From Alphaproteobacteria bacterium UBA2784 (GTDB lineage Bacteria > Pseudomonadota > Alphaproteobacteria > Micropepsales > Micropepsaceae): DNA of 37,243 bases. This document shows, piece by piece, positions 8,096-15,634 of this stretch (position 1 is its first letter; the number at the start of each line of letters is the position of its first letter). The DNA lies in the NCBI GenBank assembly GCA_002352285.1, contig DEIC01000114.1:23050-60292 (forward strand), in the 5' to 3' direction. Under the pieces are notes generated by a model. That model had not been told where the DNA came from, did not search any database, and saw only the letters and a list, made by a program, of their open reading frames with translations. Position numbers and translations under genes: made by a program.

Positions 8096-9799
8096 ATGCT
8101 TCATCTCATCCGCGAAAACCGACCGCTGCGCCTTGCCGTTACTGCGGCGCTGCTGTCGTCGACAGCCATTGTTTCTGCTTGCAACCAGCAGACAACTTCC
8201 AATGAAGCGCCGCGACCTGAAGGCGAAGTGACAGGGACCGTCACAGTCAACCGCACGGTCAGCGAGCACGACGCAACAGCCGGCGTCGCCGCCATGGAGC
8301 CGATGATCGCGCCCTATCCCGCACCGCCGCCAATGCCCGGCGACGAGGTGCGCGACCAGTTTGAAGATGTCGAGCTCAATGGCGTGAAAGTCGTGGCGGA
8401 AGAGCCCGTTTCCACCTTCTCGGCCGATGTCGATACGGCCTCTTATGCCGTCATCCGCAACTATCTCAACTCGGGAACCCTGCCGCCGCGCGATGCCGTG
8501 CGCCCGGAAGAGATGATCAATTATTTCGATTACACCTATCGCCTGCCGGAAACGCGCGAGCGCCCGTTTGAGCCCAACATCACCGTGATGCAGACGCCGT
8601 GGAACGCCGGCACGCAGCTGGTGCATATCGGCATTCAGGGTTTTGACGTGCCGCGTGCCGAGCGCCCGGCAGCCAATCTGGTTCTGTTGCTTGACGTCTC
8701 GGGTTCGATGGACGACCCGAAGAAACTGCCGTTGCTGAAAAACGCGCTGCGCCTGATGATCGACCAGCTGACTGGTGACGACACGGTTTCGATCGTCGTC
8801 TATGCGGGTGCGGCGGGCACGGTGCTGGAACCGACGCCAGGCGACCAGAAGGCGCGCATTCTCGGCGCGCTGGATTCACTGTCGGCAGGCGGCTCCACGG
8901 CGGGCGGCGAGGGCATCCGTCTTGCCTATCAGCTGGCCGAGCAGACCTTCAAGCCGGACGGCATCAACCGCGTGATCCTGGCGACCGATGGCGACTTCAA
9001 TGTCGGCATCACGGATCCCGAGCAGCTGGAAGATTTCGTCGCGCGCAAGCGCGAGAGCGGCGTGACGCTGACGGTGCTCGGCTTTGGCCAGGGCAATTAC
9101 AACGACGCGCTGATGCAGAAGCTGGCGCAGTCGGGCAACGGCAATGCCGCCTATATCGACACGCTGAACGAGGCGCGCAAGGTTCTGGTCAATGAAATGG
9201 CCGGCACGCTTTTCACCATTGCAGGCGACGTGAAGTTCCAGATCGAGTTCAACCCGCAGCGCGTCGCCGAATACCGCCTGATCGGTTATGAGACCCGCCT
9301 GTTGAACCGCGAGGACTTCAACAATGATGCGGTGGATGCGGGCGATATCGGCTCGGGCCATCGCGTGACCGCGATCTATGAGATCGTGCCGGTGGGATCA
9401 GAAGCGCGTCTGACCGAACCTTTGCGCTATCAGACCGATGGCGTGCCCCCGCCGCATGCCGCCGGTGGCGAGATTGCATTCCTGAAAGTGCGCTACAAGC
9501 TGCCGGGCGAAGAGACCAGCAAGCTGATCGAGCGGCCGATCACGGATCGCGACGTGGTGGGCGATGTGGCGCGCGCGCCCGAAGATGTCCGCTTCGGCGT
9601 GTCGGTTGCCGCCTTCGCCCAGGTGTTGCGCGGCGATCCCTACCTTGCGAAGTTTGACTATGACGCCATCGCATCACTGGCGCGAAGCGCACGCGGTGAA
9701 GACCGCTTTGGCTATCGCTCGGAATTCATCCAGCTGGTCGAACTGGCAAAATCACTGCCTGCGTTGCCGCCGCTCGAAACCCATGGGACAGGGAATTGA
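8096..9799 (+). CDS. YfbK-type von Willebrand factor A domain lipoprotein
   Basis: A 567-residue protein with the layout of the E. coli YfbK family: an N-terminal extension, a vWF_A_N-type region (about residues 85-190), a VWA domain (about 193-370) and a C-terminal DUF3520-like region (about 390-560). The metal-ion-dependent adhesion site shows DVSGSM at 200-205 (Asp200, Ser202, Ser204) and a later ATDGD. The N-terminus is a lipoprotein signal with lipobox IVSAC, so Cys29 is the predicted lipid anchor; the next residues (Asn, Gln) favour outer-membrane sorting. ATG at 8096 follows AAAGGGGAGA. The VWA surface implies metal-dependent protein binding in the envelope; the partner is unknown. Confidence 0.92.
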   Translation: MLHLIRENRPLRLAVTAALLSSTAIVSACNQQTTSNEAPRPEGEVTGTVTVNRTVSEHDATAGVAAMEPMIAPYPAPPPMPGDEVRDQFEDVELNGVKVVAEEPVSTFSADVDTASYAVIRNYLNSGTLPPRDAVRPEEMINYFDYTYRLPETRERPFEPNITVMQTPWNAGTQLVHIGIQGFDVPRAERPAANLVLLLDVSGSMDDPKKLPLLKNALRLMIDQLTGDDTVSIVVYAGAAGTVLEPTPGDQKARILGALDSLSAGGSTAGGEGIRLAYQLAEQTFKPDGINRVILATDGDFNVGITDPEQLEDFVARKRESGVTLTVLGFGQGNYNDALMQKLAQSGNGNAAYIDTLNEARKVLVNEMAGTLFTIAGDVKFQIEFNPQRVAEYRLIGYETRLLNREDFNNDAVDAGDIGSGHRVTAIYEIVPVGSEARLTEPLRYQTDGVPPPHAAGGEIAFLKVRYKLPGEETSKLIERPITDRDVVGDVARAPEDVRFGVSVAAFAQVLRGDPYLAKFDYDAIASLARSARGEDRFGYRSEFIQLVELAKSLPALPPLETHGTGN

Positions 9800-9821
9800 A
9801 GGAGAGGTGCGGATTCAACTT

Positions 9822-9921
9822 CCCTCTCCCCATGCTTTAATGGGGAGAGGGCCAGGGTGAGGGGTCTTTTGCCGCTGCCCGCATGAACGCCCCCTCACGA
9901 AATTTGCTGAAGAGCAAATTT
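9822..9921. repeat. Palindrome cluster, CTCTCCCC/GGGGAGAG family, copy 2
   Basis: Three perfect stems follow the VWA gene: 12 bp at 9822-9833/9840-9851 (CCCTCTCCCCAT and its complement), 8 bp at 9857-9864/9891-9898 (GTGAGGGG/CCCCTCAC), and 9 bp at 9900-9908/9913-9921 (AAATTTGCT/AGCAAATTT). The first two motifs and their order match the cluster at 5539-5613. The first hairpin lies 23 bp after the stop and might weaken read-through, but it has no following T-run. Together with the next repeat this accounts for most of the 421-bp gene-free stretch 9800-10220. Confidence 0.65.
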
Positions 9922-9945
9922 CTGCTCTTCCCGCATGCAGCGGGG

Positions 9946-10174
9946 CTATCGCATGCACACATCTCAAAATTCTGAAGATTTGCTTGCTATTTCTTGCGCC
10001 TCCGCCCGCGCGATCACGCGCGGGGGAGGCCAGCGATGCCCTTGCATCGCGGGTGGGGGAAACTGGCAGAAAGCAGGGGCCCCCACCCGGATTTGAGTTC
10101 GCACAGCTCACTCAAATCCGACCTCCCCCGCAACACGTTGCGGAGGAGGTTGAAGAAAAGTGTGCATACGATAG
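9946..10174 (+). repeat. Structured interspersed repeat (MITE-like), copy A
   Basis: A 229-bp element with terminal inverted repeats CTATCGCATGCACAC (9946-9960) and GTGTGCATACGATAG (10160-10174), 14 of 15 matching. Inside are four or more stems, including CCTCC-GCCCGCGCG pairing across ATCA (about 10008-10038), GCGATGC/GCATCGC (about 10034-10051), an 11-bp stem at 10088-10098/10110-10120, and CCGCAAC/GTTGCGG (about 10127-10143). GGGTGGGGG can also pair with the later CCCCCACCC. Nearly the same element occurs inverted at 14086-14312 and with degraded ends at 25504-25700. An 8-bp direct repeat ATGCAGCG flanks it (9935-9942, 10175-10182), a possible target duplication. It encodes no convincing protein. 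Confidence 0.8.
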
Positions 10175-10220
10175 ATGCAGCGTGGAGACAGCGAAGATAG
10201 GTAAGGCGATGCAACTTCTC

Positions 10221-11081
10221 CTAGGTGCGTTCGTTGCGCCCCAGAAACGTCAGCACATCGCTCAGCACAGGCGCCCGCCAGCGCAGCGGCCAGGCCATGG
10301 ATGAGATGACGCCAATATGCGCCAGACGCGGATAGATATGTGTCTCGACGGGCACGCCCGCCTCGCGCAGCGCCTCGCCGAACAGTTCAGTTGCCCGCTT
10401 GCCCACCGTGGCATCAACTGATCCATGCAGCAGCAGCATGCGGGGCAGGCCGCGTGCGGCGGCATCTGCCACCAGCTTGATCGGCCGCACACGCTCGGCA
10501 TCCGGCGCAGTCTCGAATATGGGCCGGGTGTTGTCGCGCTCGAGCGGATTGAACGTATAAGGTCCCGCGAGCCCTACATAGGCATTGACGATACCGGAGG
10601 TAAGGCCATGCGCCGCCAGAAATTGCGGATCCAGCAGCAGCAGCGCACCAATATGCGCACCGGCTGAATGGCCCATCAGGGCAAAGCTGTTGCCATTGCC
10701 GCCATAGGCGCCGATATGCGTATTCACCCATGACAGCGCCAGCGCCGCATCCTCGACAAAGGCAGGAAACCGGACCTGCGGAAATATGCGGTAATCGGGA
10801 ATGGCGAACACATAGCCCGCGCGCGCAAACGCCGTGCCCATGAATTTGTAGAGCGTGCGATCACCGCTGGTCCAGCTGCCGCCATAGAGGAAGACGATGG
10901 TGCCCTTTATCGGCGCGGCTTCCGGCCGATAGATGTCCAGCCTGTGGCGCGCCTCTGGCCCATAGGGAATATCGCGCGTGACGATCAGCCCCGCTTCCGA
11001 AATGAAGACATCCTGAAGCTGCATGGTGGAACAACCGGCGGGCGCGATGAGAAGAAGAAGGGCAAGGATGAGGCGCTTCAT
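10221..11081 (-). CDS. Alpha/beta hydrolase lipoprotein (BD-FAE/carboxylesterase-like)
   Basis: A 286-residue serine hydrolase of the acyl-peptide-hydrolase/feruloyl-esterase-like alpha/beta group. The oxyanion motif is LYGGSW (65-70, Tyr in place of the usual His), the nucleophile elbow is GHSAG (137-141, Ser139), and the likely triad completes with Asp223 (HGSVDATVG) and His255 (LAHIG). The N-terminus is a lipoprotein signal with lipobox APAGC, so Cys17 is the predicted anchor. The gene at 12024 encodes a close paralog without this signal; shared blocks include RFMGTAFARAGY, RFPAFVEDAA and SSMAWPLRWR. The start ATG at 11081 is set by the signal peptide; no strong ribosome site is visible. 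The substrate is unknown, presumably an ester. Confidence 0.88.
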   Translation of the reverse strand: MKRLILALLLLIAPAGCSTMQLQDVFISEAGLIVTRDIPYGPEARHRLDIYRPEAAPIKGTIVFLYGGSWTSGDRTLYKFMGTAFARAGYVFAIPDYRIFPQVRFPAFVEDAALALSWVNTHIGAYGGNGNSFALMGHSAGAHIGALLLLDPQFLAAHGLTSGIVNAYVGLAGPYTFNPLERDNTRPIFETAPDAERVRPIKLVADAAARGLPRMLLLHGSVDATVGKRATELFGEALREAGVPVETHIYPRLAHIGVISSMAWPLRWRAPVLSDVLTFLGRNERT

Positions 11082-11136
11082 GCGGCTTCATACGCATGAA
11101 TTCAAGTGCCGGATCATGTGCAAAGCGTCAACGCGC

Positions 11137-11931
11137 TCAGCGGAACCAGGCGGCTTGCTCGGTGGTCGCGATCAGCTTGCCCGCGCGTGACCAGAGATTG
11201 GCGCGGGTGCCAAAAACACCATCGGCGCCGCGCGTGCCGAAGGCCTCCAGCAAGGTGAATTCATCGCCCAGAACACCGACATCGGCCTCTGGCGCCACAA
11301 AATAGACGTTGTAGGAAAGCGTCGATGATGGCCGCGGCCCGGTGCCGAGGAAGAACGCCCGCGGCGGATAATTGTCGCACAGATAGGCGATCTGTACGGC
11401 ATCAATGCGCCGGCCGGAAACTTCCCTGATCCATCCCGCCGAATAGGTGCGGCCTTGCGCGACTGCTTTGCTGAAATCGCCGATGGCCATCCGCACTGGT
11501 GACTGCTTGCCAAACGTCCCCGGCGGTTCAAACGGGGCAATGGTTTCCGGCGCTTGAGCGTCCGGCATCTTCATGTCAGTCAGGTCATCGCCGCCGCGCC
11601 GCGCACCCATCACCACCAGCGCGGTTGCCGAAACCTCGTCACTGCCGCGCACGAAAATGCTGGCGCTCCAGTGCTGGATGGAACGCGTTGCGCCCAGAAG
11701 CTGCGTGCGCAGTTCAACCGCACTGCCCGGCGGCAGCATGCGCACAAAACTCACATTGAGGGAAAGGGGCGATCCCGCAACCCGGTTCTCAGACACTACC
11801 GATTTCATCAGCAGCGCTGCCGTCATGCCGCCATACATGCCGGTGTTGGCCTCGTAATGGCGGTCGGCAACGCCGTGCCAGATGCCTTCGCCCGCAGCGG
11901 ACAGTGACAGCGCTGTTTCAAGATCGCCCAT
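11137..11931 (-). CDS. TesB-like acyl-CoA thioesterase family protein
   Basis: A 264-residue double-hotdog protein of the acyl-CoA thioesterase II/TesB-like group, predicted to hydrolyse acyl-CoA to free acid and CoA in the cytoplasm. The first hotdog (about residues 15-110) contains TGMYGGMTAALLMK (30-43), the conserved first-helix motif. The second hotdog (about 150-264) contains the DNYPPRAF segment and ends with the usual ATTEQAAWFR-type C-terminus. The ATG at 11931 gives a typical length for the family. It lies between two paralogous alpha/beta hydrolases on the same strand, separated by about 55 bp downstream and 90 bp upstream, so all three may be one transcript. Confidence 0.85.
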   Translation of the reverse strand: MGDLETALSLSAAGEGIWHGVADRHYEANTGMYGGMTAALLMKSVVSENRVAGSPLSLNVSFVRMLPPGSAVELRTQLLGATRSIQHWSASIFVRGSDEVSATALVVMGARRGGDDLTDMKMPDAQAPETIAPFEPPGTFGKQSPVRMAIGDFSKAVAQGRTYSAGWIREVSGRRIDAVQIAYLCDNYPPRAFFLGTGPRPSSTLSYNVYFVAPEADVGVLGDEFTLLEAFGTRGADGVFGTRANLWSRAGKLIATTEQAAWFR

Positions 11932-12023
11932 GTGATTTGGTCCACCGCGTTAGCCACGGGCCGCGATGGCCCATCGTGCTGCGACAAAAGCACAGGCCAT
12001 CCTCAATGAACAGGCAGCAATTC

Positions 12024-12929
12024 TCAGGCGGCTTGCGGCAGGCGGCCGCCGCCGCCGGCTGCGCGTCCTGCTATCGCGCGCCCAATCAGCGGAATGCGCG
12101 CCATGGCAGGGCGCAAACCCTCCGGCTTGCCGCTATGTCCATGCAACCGGTCAAGCCGTTCTGTGATGTCGGAAAAGACACCACCCCGCCAGCGCAACGG
12201 CCACGCCATCGACGAGATGAGGCTGATATGGGAAAGCCCCTCATAGCGCGTGAGCGTCACGTGCGCGCCATGCGACGAGAGCAGATCGGCAAAGTGCTCG
12301 CTCGCGCGGATGATGACCGTCCGGTCCCGCGCACCGTGGAAGAGGTGCACGGGCGGGATGCCTGCGCGCGCTGCCGCTGCAATGAAATTGACCGGCCGCG
12401 CCTTCTCGATGTCGGGCGTGCCTTCAAAGGCGGGCCGCGTGAACGCGATCTCCAGCGGCTGGAACGGATAGGGGCCTGCAAGGCCGATAAAGGTGCGGAT
12501 CGCGCTGGCATCAAGCCCGTGCGCTGAAAGCCACGTCCGGTCGAGCAGAAGCAGCGAGGCAATATGCGCGCCCGCCGAATGGCCCATCAACGAGATGGGG
12601 CCGCTCGCGCCAAAGGCGGGTGCATGCTGATGGAGCCACGCAAAGGCCGCCGCCGCATCCTCGACAAAGGCGGGAAAGCGCGCTTCCGGATAGACGCGAT
12701 AGTCGGGCACGGCAAAGAGATAGCCTGCCCGCGCAAAAGCCGTTCCCATGAAGCGGTAAAGACTGCGGTCGCCCTCGGAAAAGCTGCCGCCATAAAGATA
12801 GATCACGCTGCCTTTGACCGGGCCATGCGGTCGATAGATGTCGATGCGGTTGCGGGCCAGCGGGCCAAACGGAATGCCCCGGATGATGTCGTGCCCGCGC
12901 TCATGGAACAGAAGCTTCTGGATGCGCAT
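12024..12929 (-). CDS. Alpha/beta hydrolase, cytoplasmic paralog of the 10221 gene
   Basis: A 301-residue serine hydrolase closely related to the lipoprotein hydrolase at 10221-11081. It has the same LYGGSF oxyanion motif (45-50), GHSAG elbow (116-120, Ser118), Asp202 (HGARDRTV) and His234 (LSHIS), but starts directly with MRIQKLLF and has no signal peptide or lipobox. It has an extra C-terminal Arg/Gly-rich tail (about 265-301) missing from its paralog. ATG at 12929 lies about 11 bases after GAGGGG; a GTG at 12938 would add three residues but sits too close to that site. Tandem duplication followed by gain or loss of the export signal is the simple reading. The substrate is unknown. Confidence 0.86.
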   Translation of the reverse strand: MRIQKLLFHERGHDIIRGIPFGPLARNRIDIYRPHGPVKGSVIYLYGGSFSEGDRSLYRFMGTAFARAGYLFAVPDYRVYPEARFPAFVEDAAAAFAWLHQHAPAFGASGPISLMGHSAGAHIASLLLLDRTWLSAHGLDASAIRTFIGLAGPYPFQPLEIAFTRPAFEGTPDIEKARPVNFIAAAARAGIPPVHLFHGARDRTVIIRASEHFADLLSSHGAHVTLTRYEGLSHISLISSMAWPLRWRGGVFSDITERLDRLHGHSGKPEGLRPAMARIPLIGRAIAGRAAGGGGRLPQAA

Positions 12930-13025
12930 GACCGCCACAACCCCTCATCGGCGGGATGACCGGGCGCAACGCACCTGATTTGCGTAACAGCCATGCGACA
13001 CTGGCGCGAAATATCCGCGTCAGCA

Positions 13026-13045
13026 TTCATCCGTTAACGGATGAA
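13026..13045. promoter_or_regulatory. 20-bp perfect palindrome between phhA and the hydrolase gene
   Basis: Bases 13026-13045 (TTCATCCGTT followed by its exact complement AACGGATGAA) form an uninterrupted 20-bp palindrome. It lies 8 bp beyond the phhA stop and about 97 bp upstream of the hydrolase start on the same strand. There is no T-run on either side, so an operator for the hydrolase/thioesterase genes is more likely than a terminator. A shorter TTCAT-N4-ATGAA dyad sits before the paralogous hydrolase at 11087-11100. Confidence 0.5.
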
Positions 13046-13053
13046 CGAAGCTC

Positions 13054-13932
13054 TTATGCCGCCTGATGACTGTGCGGCTTGTAGGAGCGGTCGCCGCGAT
13101 GATGCACGCGGTCGGTGGCCAGCACATCACCCGGCAGATGAGTCGCTCCGGTGGCAAGCTTTCGGTAGAGCGCGGCAAAATCCTTGTAGGTCTCGCCGAA
13201 CAGTTCCTGAAATCCGGAGATGACGAAATAGCTCTCCTGGAAATCATCAATCCGGTATCTCGTGCGCATCACGCGCTCGAGATCAAAATGAATGCGGTTG
13301 GGCGAGGGTGACTGAAGGCAATAGATCGACTCCGTGCGCGACGACACGATGCCCGAGCCATAGATGCGCAAACCTTTGGGCGTCTCGATCAGCCCGAACT
13401 CAACCGTATACCAGTAAAGCCGCGCAAGGTTTTCCAGTGCGCCGAATTCGGAAAGCGCGCGCAATCCGCCTTTGCCATAGGCCTCCATGTAATTGGCAAA
13501 GACGGGAAGGGCGAGCATTGGCACGTGGCCGAACACATCGTGGAACACATCCGGCTCTTCGATGTAATCGAGGCTTTCGCGGCGGCGGATGAAATTGCCC
13601 GCCGGAAAGCGCCGGTTGGCGAGATGCGCAAAGAATTCAGCATCCGGCACGAGCGAGGGCACGGCCACAACCGTCCAGCCGGTCAGCTTTGAAAGCGCCG
13701 CGTTCAGCTCGTCAAAGCGCGGAATGTGATCGGCGCCCAGCGGCAGTTTTTCGAGCCCGTCCATGAACTCGTCGCACGCGCGCCCGGGCAGAACCTCAAG
13801 CTGGCGCTGATAAAGCGTGCGCCACACATCGTGATCGTCCTTTGTGAAGTGCTCCCAGTTCTGCGGGATCGTCCAGTCATCTGAAATGTCCGGATGCGAC
13901 TTGCGCATCTCGGCAAGGTTGAGCGTGGGCAT
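13054..13932 (-). CDS. phhA: Phenylalanine 4-monooxygenase
   Basis: Converts L-phenylalanine to L-tyrosine using tetrahydropterin, O2 and non-haem iron, in the cytoplasm. The 292-residue chain corresponds to the bacterial catalytic-domain-only form. The iron ligands are evident: His131 and His136 in FHDVFGHVPML (130-140) and Glu178 in WYTVEFGL (174-181). PEPDVFHD-type and RTRYRIDDFQ-type segments characteristic of aromatic amino acid hydroxylases surround them. ATG at 13932 is the only plausible start. Its neighbours across the intergenic repeat include a 2-oxoacid ferredoxin oxidoreductase and a leucine/phenylalanine-type dehydrogenase, consistent with aromatic amino acid breakdown. No pterin carbinolamine dehydratase gene is visible in the window. 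Confidence 0.96.
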   Translation of the reverse strand: MPTLNLAEMRKSHPDISDDWTIPQNWEHFTKDDHDVWRTLYQRQLEVLPGRACDEFMDGLEKLPLGADHIPRFDELNAALSKLTGWTVVAVPSLVPDAEFFAHLANRRFPAGNFIRRRESLDYIEEPDVFHDVFGHVPMLALPVFANYMEAYGKGGLRALSEFGALENLARLYWYTVEFGLIETPKGLRIYGSGIVSSRTESIYCLQSPSPNRIHFDLERVMRTRYRIDDFQESYFVISGFQELFGETYKDFAALYRKLATGATHLPGDVLATDRVHHRGDRSYKPHSHQAA

Positions 13933-14085
13933 CGGGGTGTCTCATCGTCGTTCCGCAGCGGCCGCACGCGCTTGGGTCAAAAGGGGCAGGCCGCCCGCTT
14001 GTTCAGTTTGGGGCCTTATAGCGCGGATGGCGCAAGCCGCGAAGGGGGGCTCGTGCGCGCAACTTCTGCCTCCCCCAAGAACGGG

Positions 14086-14312
14086 CTATCGCATGCAGAC
14101 ATCTCTTCAACCTCCTCCGCAATCTATTGCGGGGGAGGTCGGATTTGAGTGAGCAGTGCGAACTCAAATCCGGGTGGGGGCATTTGTTTCCCGCCAATTT
14201 CCCCCACCCGCGATGCGAAGGCATCGCTGGCCTCCCCCGCGCGTGATCGCGCGGGCGGAGGCGCAAGAAATGTCAAGCAATCCCCAGGATTCCTGAGATG
14301 TGCATGCAATAG
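14086..14312 (-). repeat. Structured interspersed repeat (MITE-like), copy B
   Basis: Inverted copy of the element at 9946-10174, 227 bp. Its ends are complementary: CTATCGCATGCAGACATCTC at 14086-14105 against GAGATGTGCATGCAATAG at 14295-14312, with one substitution and a short gap. The 11-bp stem CGGATTTGAGT/ACTCAAATCCG is conserved (14140-14150/14162-14172). The terminal hairpin has changed from CAAC..GTTG in copy A to CAAT..ATTG here, keeping the pairing. It lies in the 412-bp gene-free stretch 13933-14344; 13933-14085 carries the phhA upstream region, where a GCTATAAGG -10-like box (minus strand, about 14016-14024) is visible. Confidence 0.8.
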
Positions 14313-14344
14313 TCCAAAAGCGGGGGAGGCGGAAAGGATTTCGT

Positions 14345-14518
14345 TCAACCGCCATCCTTCCCCTCATCTTCCTTCAGTCGTCCCTGCTTGCGCAAGGCGT
14401 CGCGCAGCACGAATTCGATCTGGGCGTTCAGGCTGCGCAGATCGTCATCCGCCCAACGCTGCATGGCGTCAAAAATCCCGGCACTCAGGCGGAGCGCGAA
14501 GGGCTTTTTTTCTGCCAT
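14345..14518 (-). CDS. Arc-family ribbon-helix-helix small protein
   Basis: A 57-residue frame starting with ATG at 14518 after GGGAAA, and ending with TGA at 14345. The protein begins MAEKKPFALRLSAGIFDAM, a beta strand followed by the helix start typical of Arc/MetJ-type DNA-binding proteins. Residues 20-45 (QRWADDDLRSLNAQIEFVLRDALRKQ) give the second helix with the conserved S-x-N-A-Q-I-E-F signature of the Arc-like domain (PF03869-type). The C-terminus is charged and probably disordered. It starts 36 bp after the stop of the SPFH gene on the same strand, so the two are probably one operon. It may act as a DNA-binding autoregulator; the target is unknown. Confidence 0.8.
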   Translation of the reverse strand: MAEKKPFALRLSAGIFDAMQRWADDDLRSLNAQIEFVLRDALRKQGRLKEDEGKDGG

Positions 14519-14554
14519 GACAGCGTTTCCCGGATTTTCCGTGTCAGTGCGTGC

Positions 14555-15418
14555 TCAGTAAAGCGAACCGGAATTGACCACGGGCTGCGCGCCCTTGTCG
14601 CCGCACAGCACGACGAGCAGGTTCGAGACCATGGCGGCCTTGCGCTCGGCATCCAGTTCGACAATGCCGCGCTGGGAGAGCTGTTCCAGCGCCATCTGCA
14701 CCATGGTGACCGCGCCCTCGACGATACGCGTGCGCGCAGCAATCACGGCGCTGGCCTGCTGGCGCTGCAGCATCGCCTGCGCGATTTCGGGTGCGTAAGC
14801 GAGATGGCTGATGCGCGCTTCGATCACCTGCACGCCCGCGCTTGTCAGACGTTCCTGAATCTCCTTTTGCAGATGCTCGGCTACTTCTTTGCCGTGGCTG
14901 CGCAGCGAAATGTGGCCCGTGTCGTGGCTGTCATAGGGATAGCTTTGTGCCATCTGGCGCAGCGCCGACTCGCTCTGGATATGCACGAAATTCGCATAGT
15001 CATTGACGCGGAAGAGCGCCTCGGCGGTATCCACCACCTGCCAGACAACGACAGCGGCGATCTCGATCGGATTGCCATCGAGATCGTTCACTTTCAGCTT
15101 GCTCGACTCGAAGTTGCGCACGCGCTTCGAGACGGCGGTCTTGGTGTAGAACGGATTGGCCCAGCGCAGACCGTGGTCCTGCACCGTGCCGATGTAGCGG
15201 CCAAAGAGCTGCAGCGCCTTGCTTTCGTTCGGCGCGACCGTGAAGAAGCCGAACCAGGTGAAGAACAGGATCAGGAGCGAGAGCCCTGCAAGAATTGTGG
15301 GCACGATCTCGCGCTCGTTGATGCCGTAAATCAGCGCGGCAACCGCACCGATGGTCAAAACAAGGTGGAGCAGAAGAACGGGAATGCCGGCTGGCGCCTT
15401 GACGTGCAACTCGCGCAT
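14555..15418 (-). CDS. SPFH/band 7 (stomatin-like) membrane protein
   Basis: A 287-residue protein with two N-terminal hydrophobic segments (about residues 12-34 and 40-62), then an SPFH domain (about 63-240) beginning [17 protein letters not shown] and containing a helical, Glu/Gln/Ala-rich region (about 185-245) that drives oligomerisation in this family. Family members scaffold membrane microdomains and often partner with proteases or transporters. The start ATG at 15418 follows GGGAGA. The 57-residue Arc-like gene lies 36 bp downstream in the same direction. No NfeD or clear protease partner is adjacent. Confidence 0.9.
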   Translation of the reverse strand: MRELHVKAPAGIPVLLLHLVLTIGAVAALIYGINEREIVPTILAGLSLLILFFTWFGFFTVAPNESKALQLFGRYIGTVQDHGLRWANPFYTKTAVSKRVRNFESSKLKVNDLDGNPIEIAAVVVWQVVDTAEALFRVNDYANFVHIQSESALRQMAQSYPYDSHDTGHISLRSHGKEVAEHLQKEIQERLTSAGVQVIEARISHLAYAPEIAQAMLQRQQASAVIAARTRIVEGAVTMVQMALEQLSQRGIVELDAERKAAMVSNLLVVLCGDKGAQPVVNSGSLY

Positions 15419-15442
15419 GGATGATCTCCCTCAGATCCAGAG

Positions 15443-15460
15443 TAATATCAAAATAATATC
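15443..15460. promoter_or_regulatory. TAATATC direct repeats in the SPFH/IOR divergent intergenic region
   Basis: TAATATC occurs at 15443-15449 and 15454-15460, 11 bp apart (about one helical turn), in an AT-rich stretch of otherwise GC-rich DNA. They lie between the divergent SPFH and oxidoreductase genes, 25-42 bp upstream of the SPFH start. A second feature, a 6-bp dyad TGGCGG-CCAT-CCGCCA, lies at 15523-15538. Either could be a regulator site or part of a promoter. Confidence 0.3.
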
Positions 15461-15634
15461 TCCTCAAAGTGCCGCCGGCAAGACCTCACTCGCGCGAAAC
15501 AAAATTTCTCCTCTGTAGAAAATGGCGGCCATCCGCCACAAAACCCCACGAGTCTTCGAAAACTTGTGACCCGGAAAAAGGTCTACATTACTGACCTTAA
15601 ACCCGAGTCCAGCCTGCCCACGGGAGCACCCCGC

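Noticed and set aside
9822..9851. 12-bp hairpin after the VWA gene as an intrinsic terminator
   Set aside because: The stem is strong but no T-run follows directly; it belongs to a repeat family also found elsewhere in the window.
9946..10174. CRISPR array as explanation for the repeated hairpin sequences
   Set aside because: Copies are over 200 bp, kilobases apart and in both orientations, with no regular spacer pattern and no cas genes.
14300..15424. 374-residue plus-strand frame covering the SPFH and Arc-like genes
   Set aside because: It is antisense to two genes with clear family motifs and contains no motif of its own.
15566..15634. N-terminal extension of the indolepyruvate oxidoreductase from a GTG at 15566
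   Set aside because: The 23 extra residues do not resemble the family N-terminus, while the ATG at 15635 has a good ribosome site.
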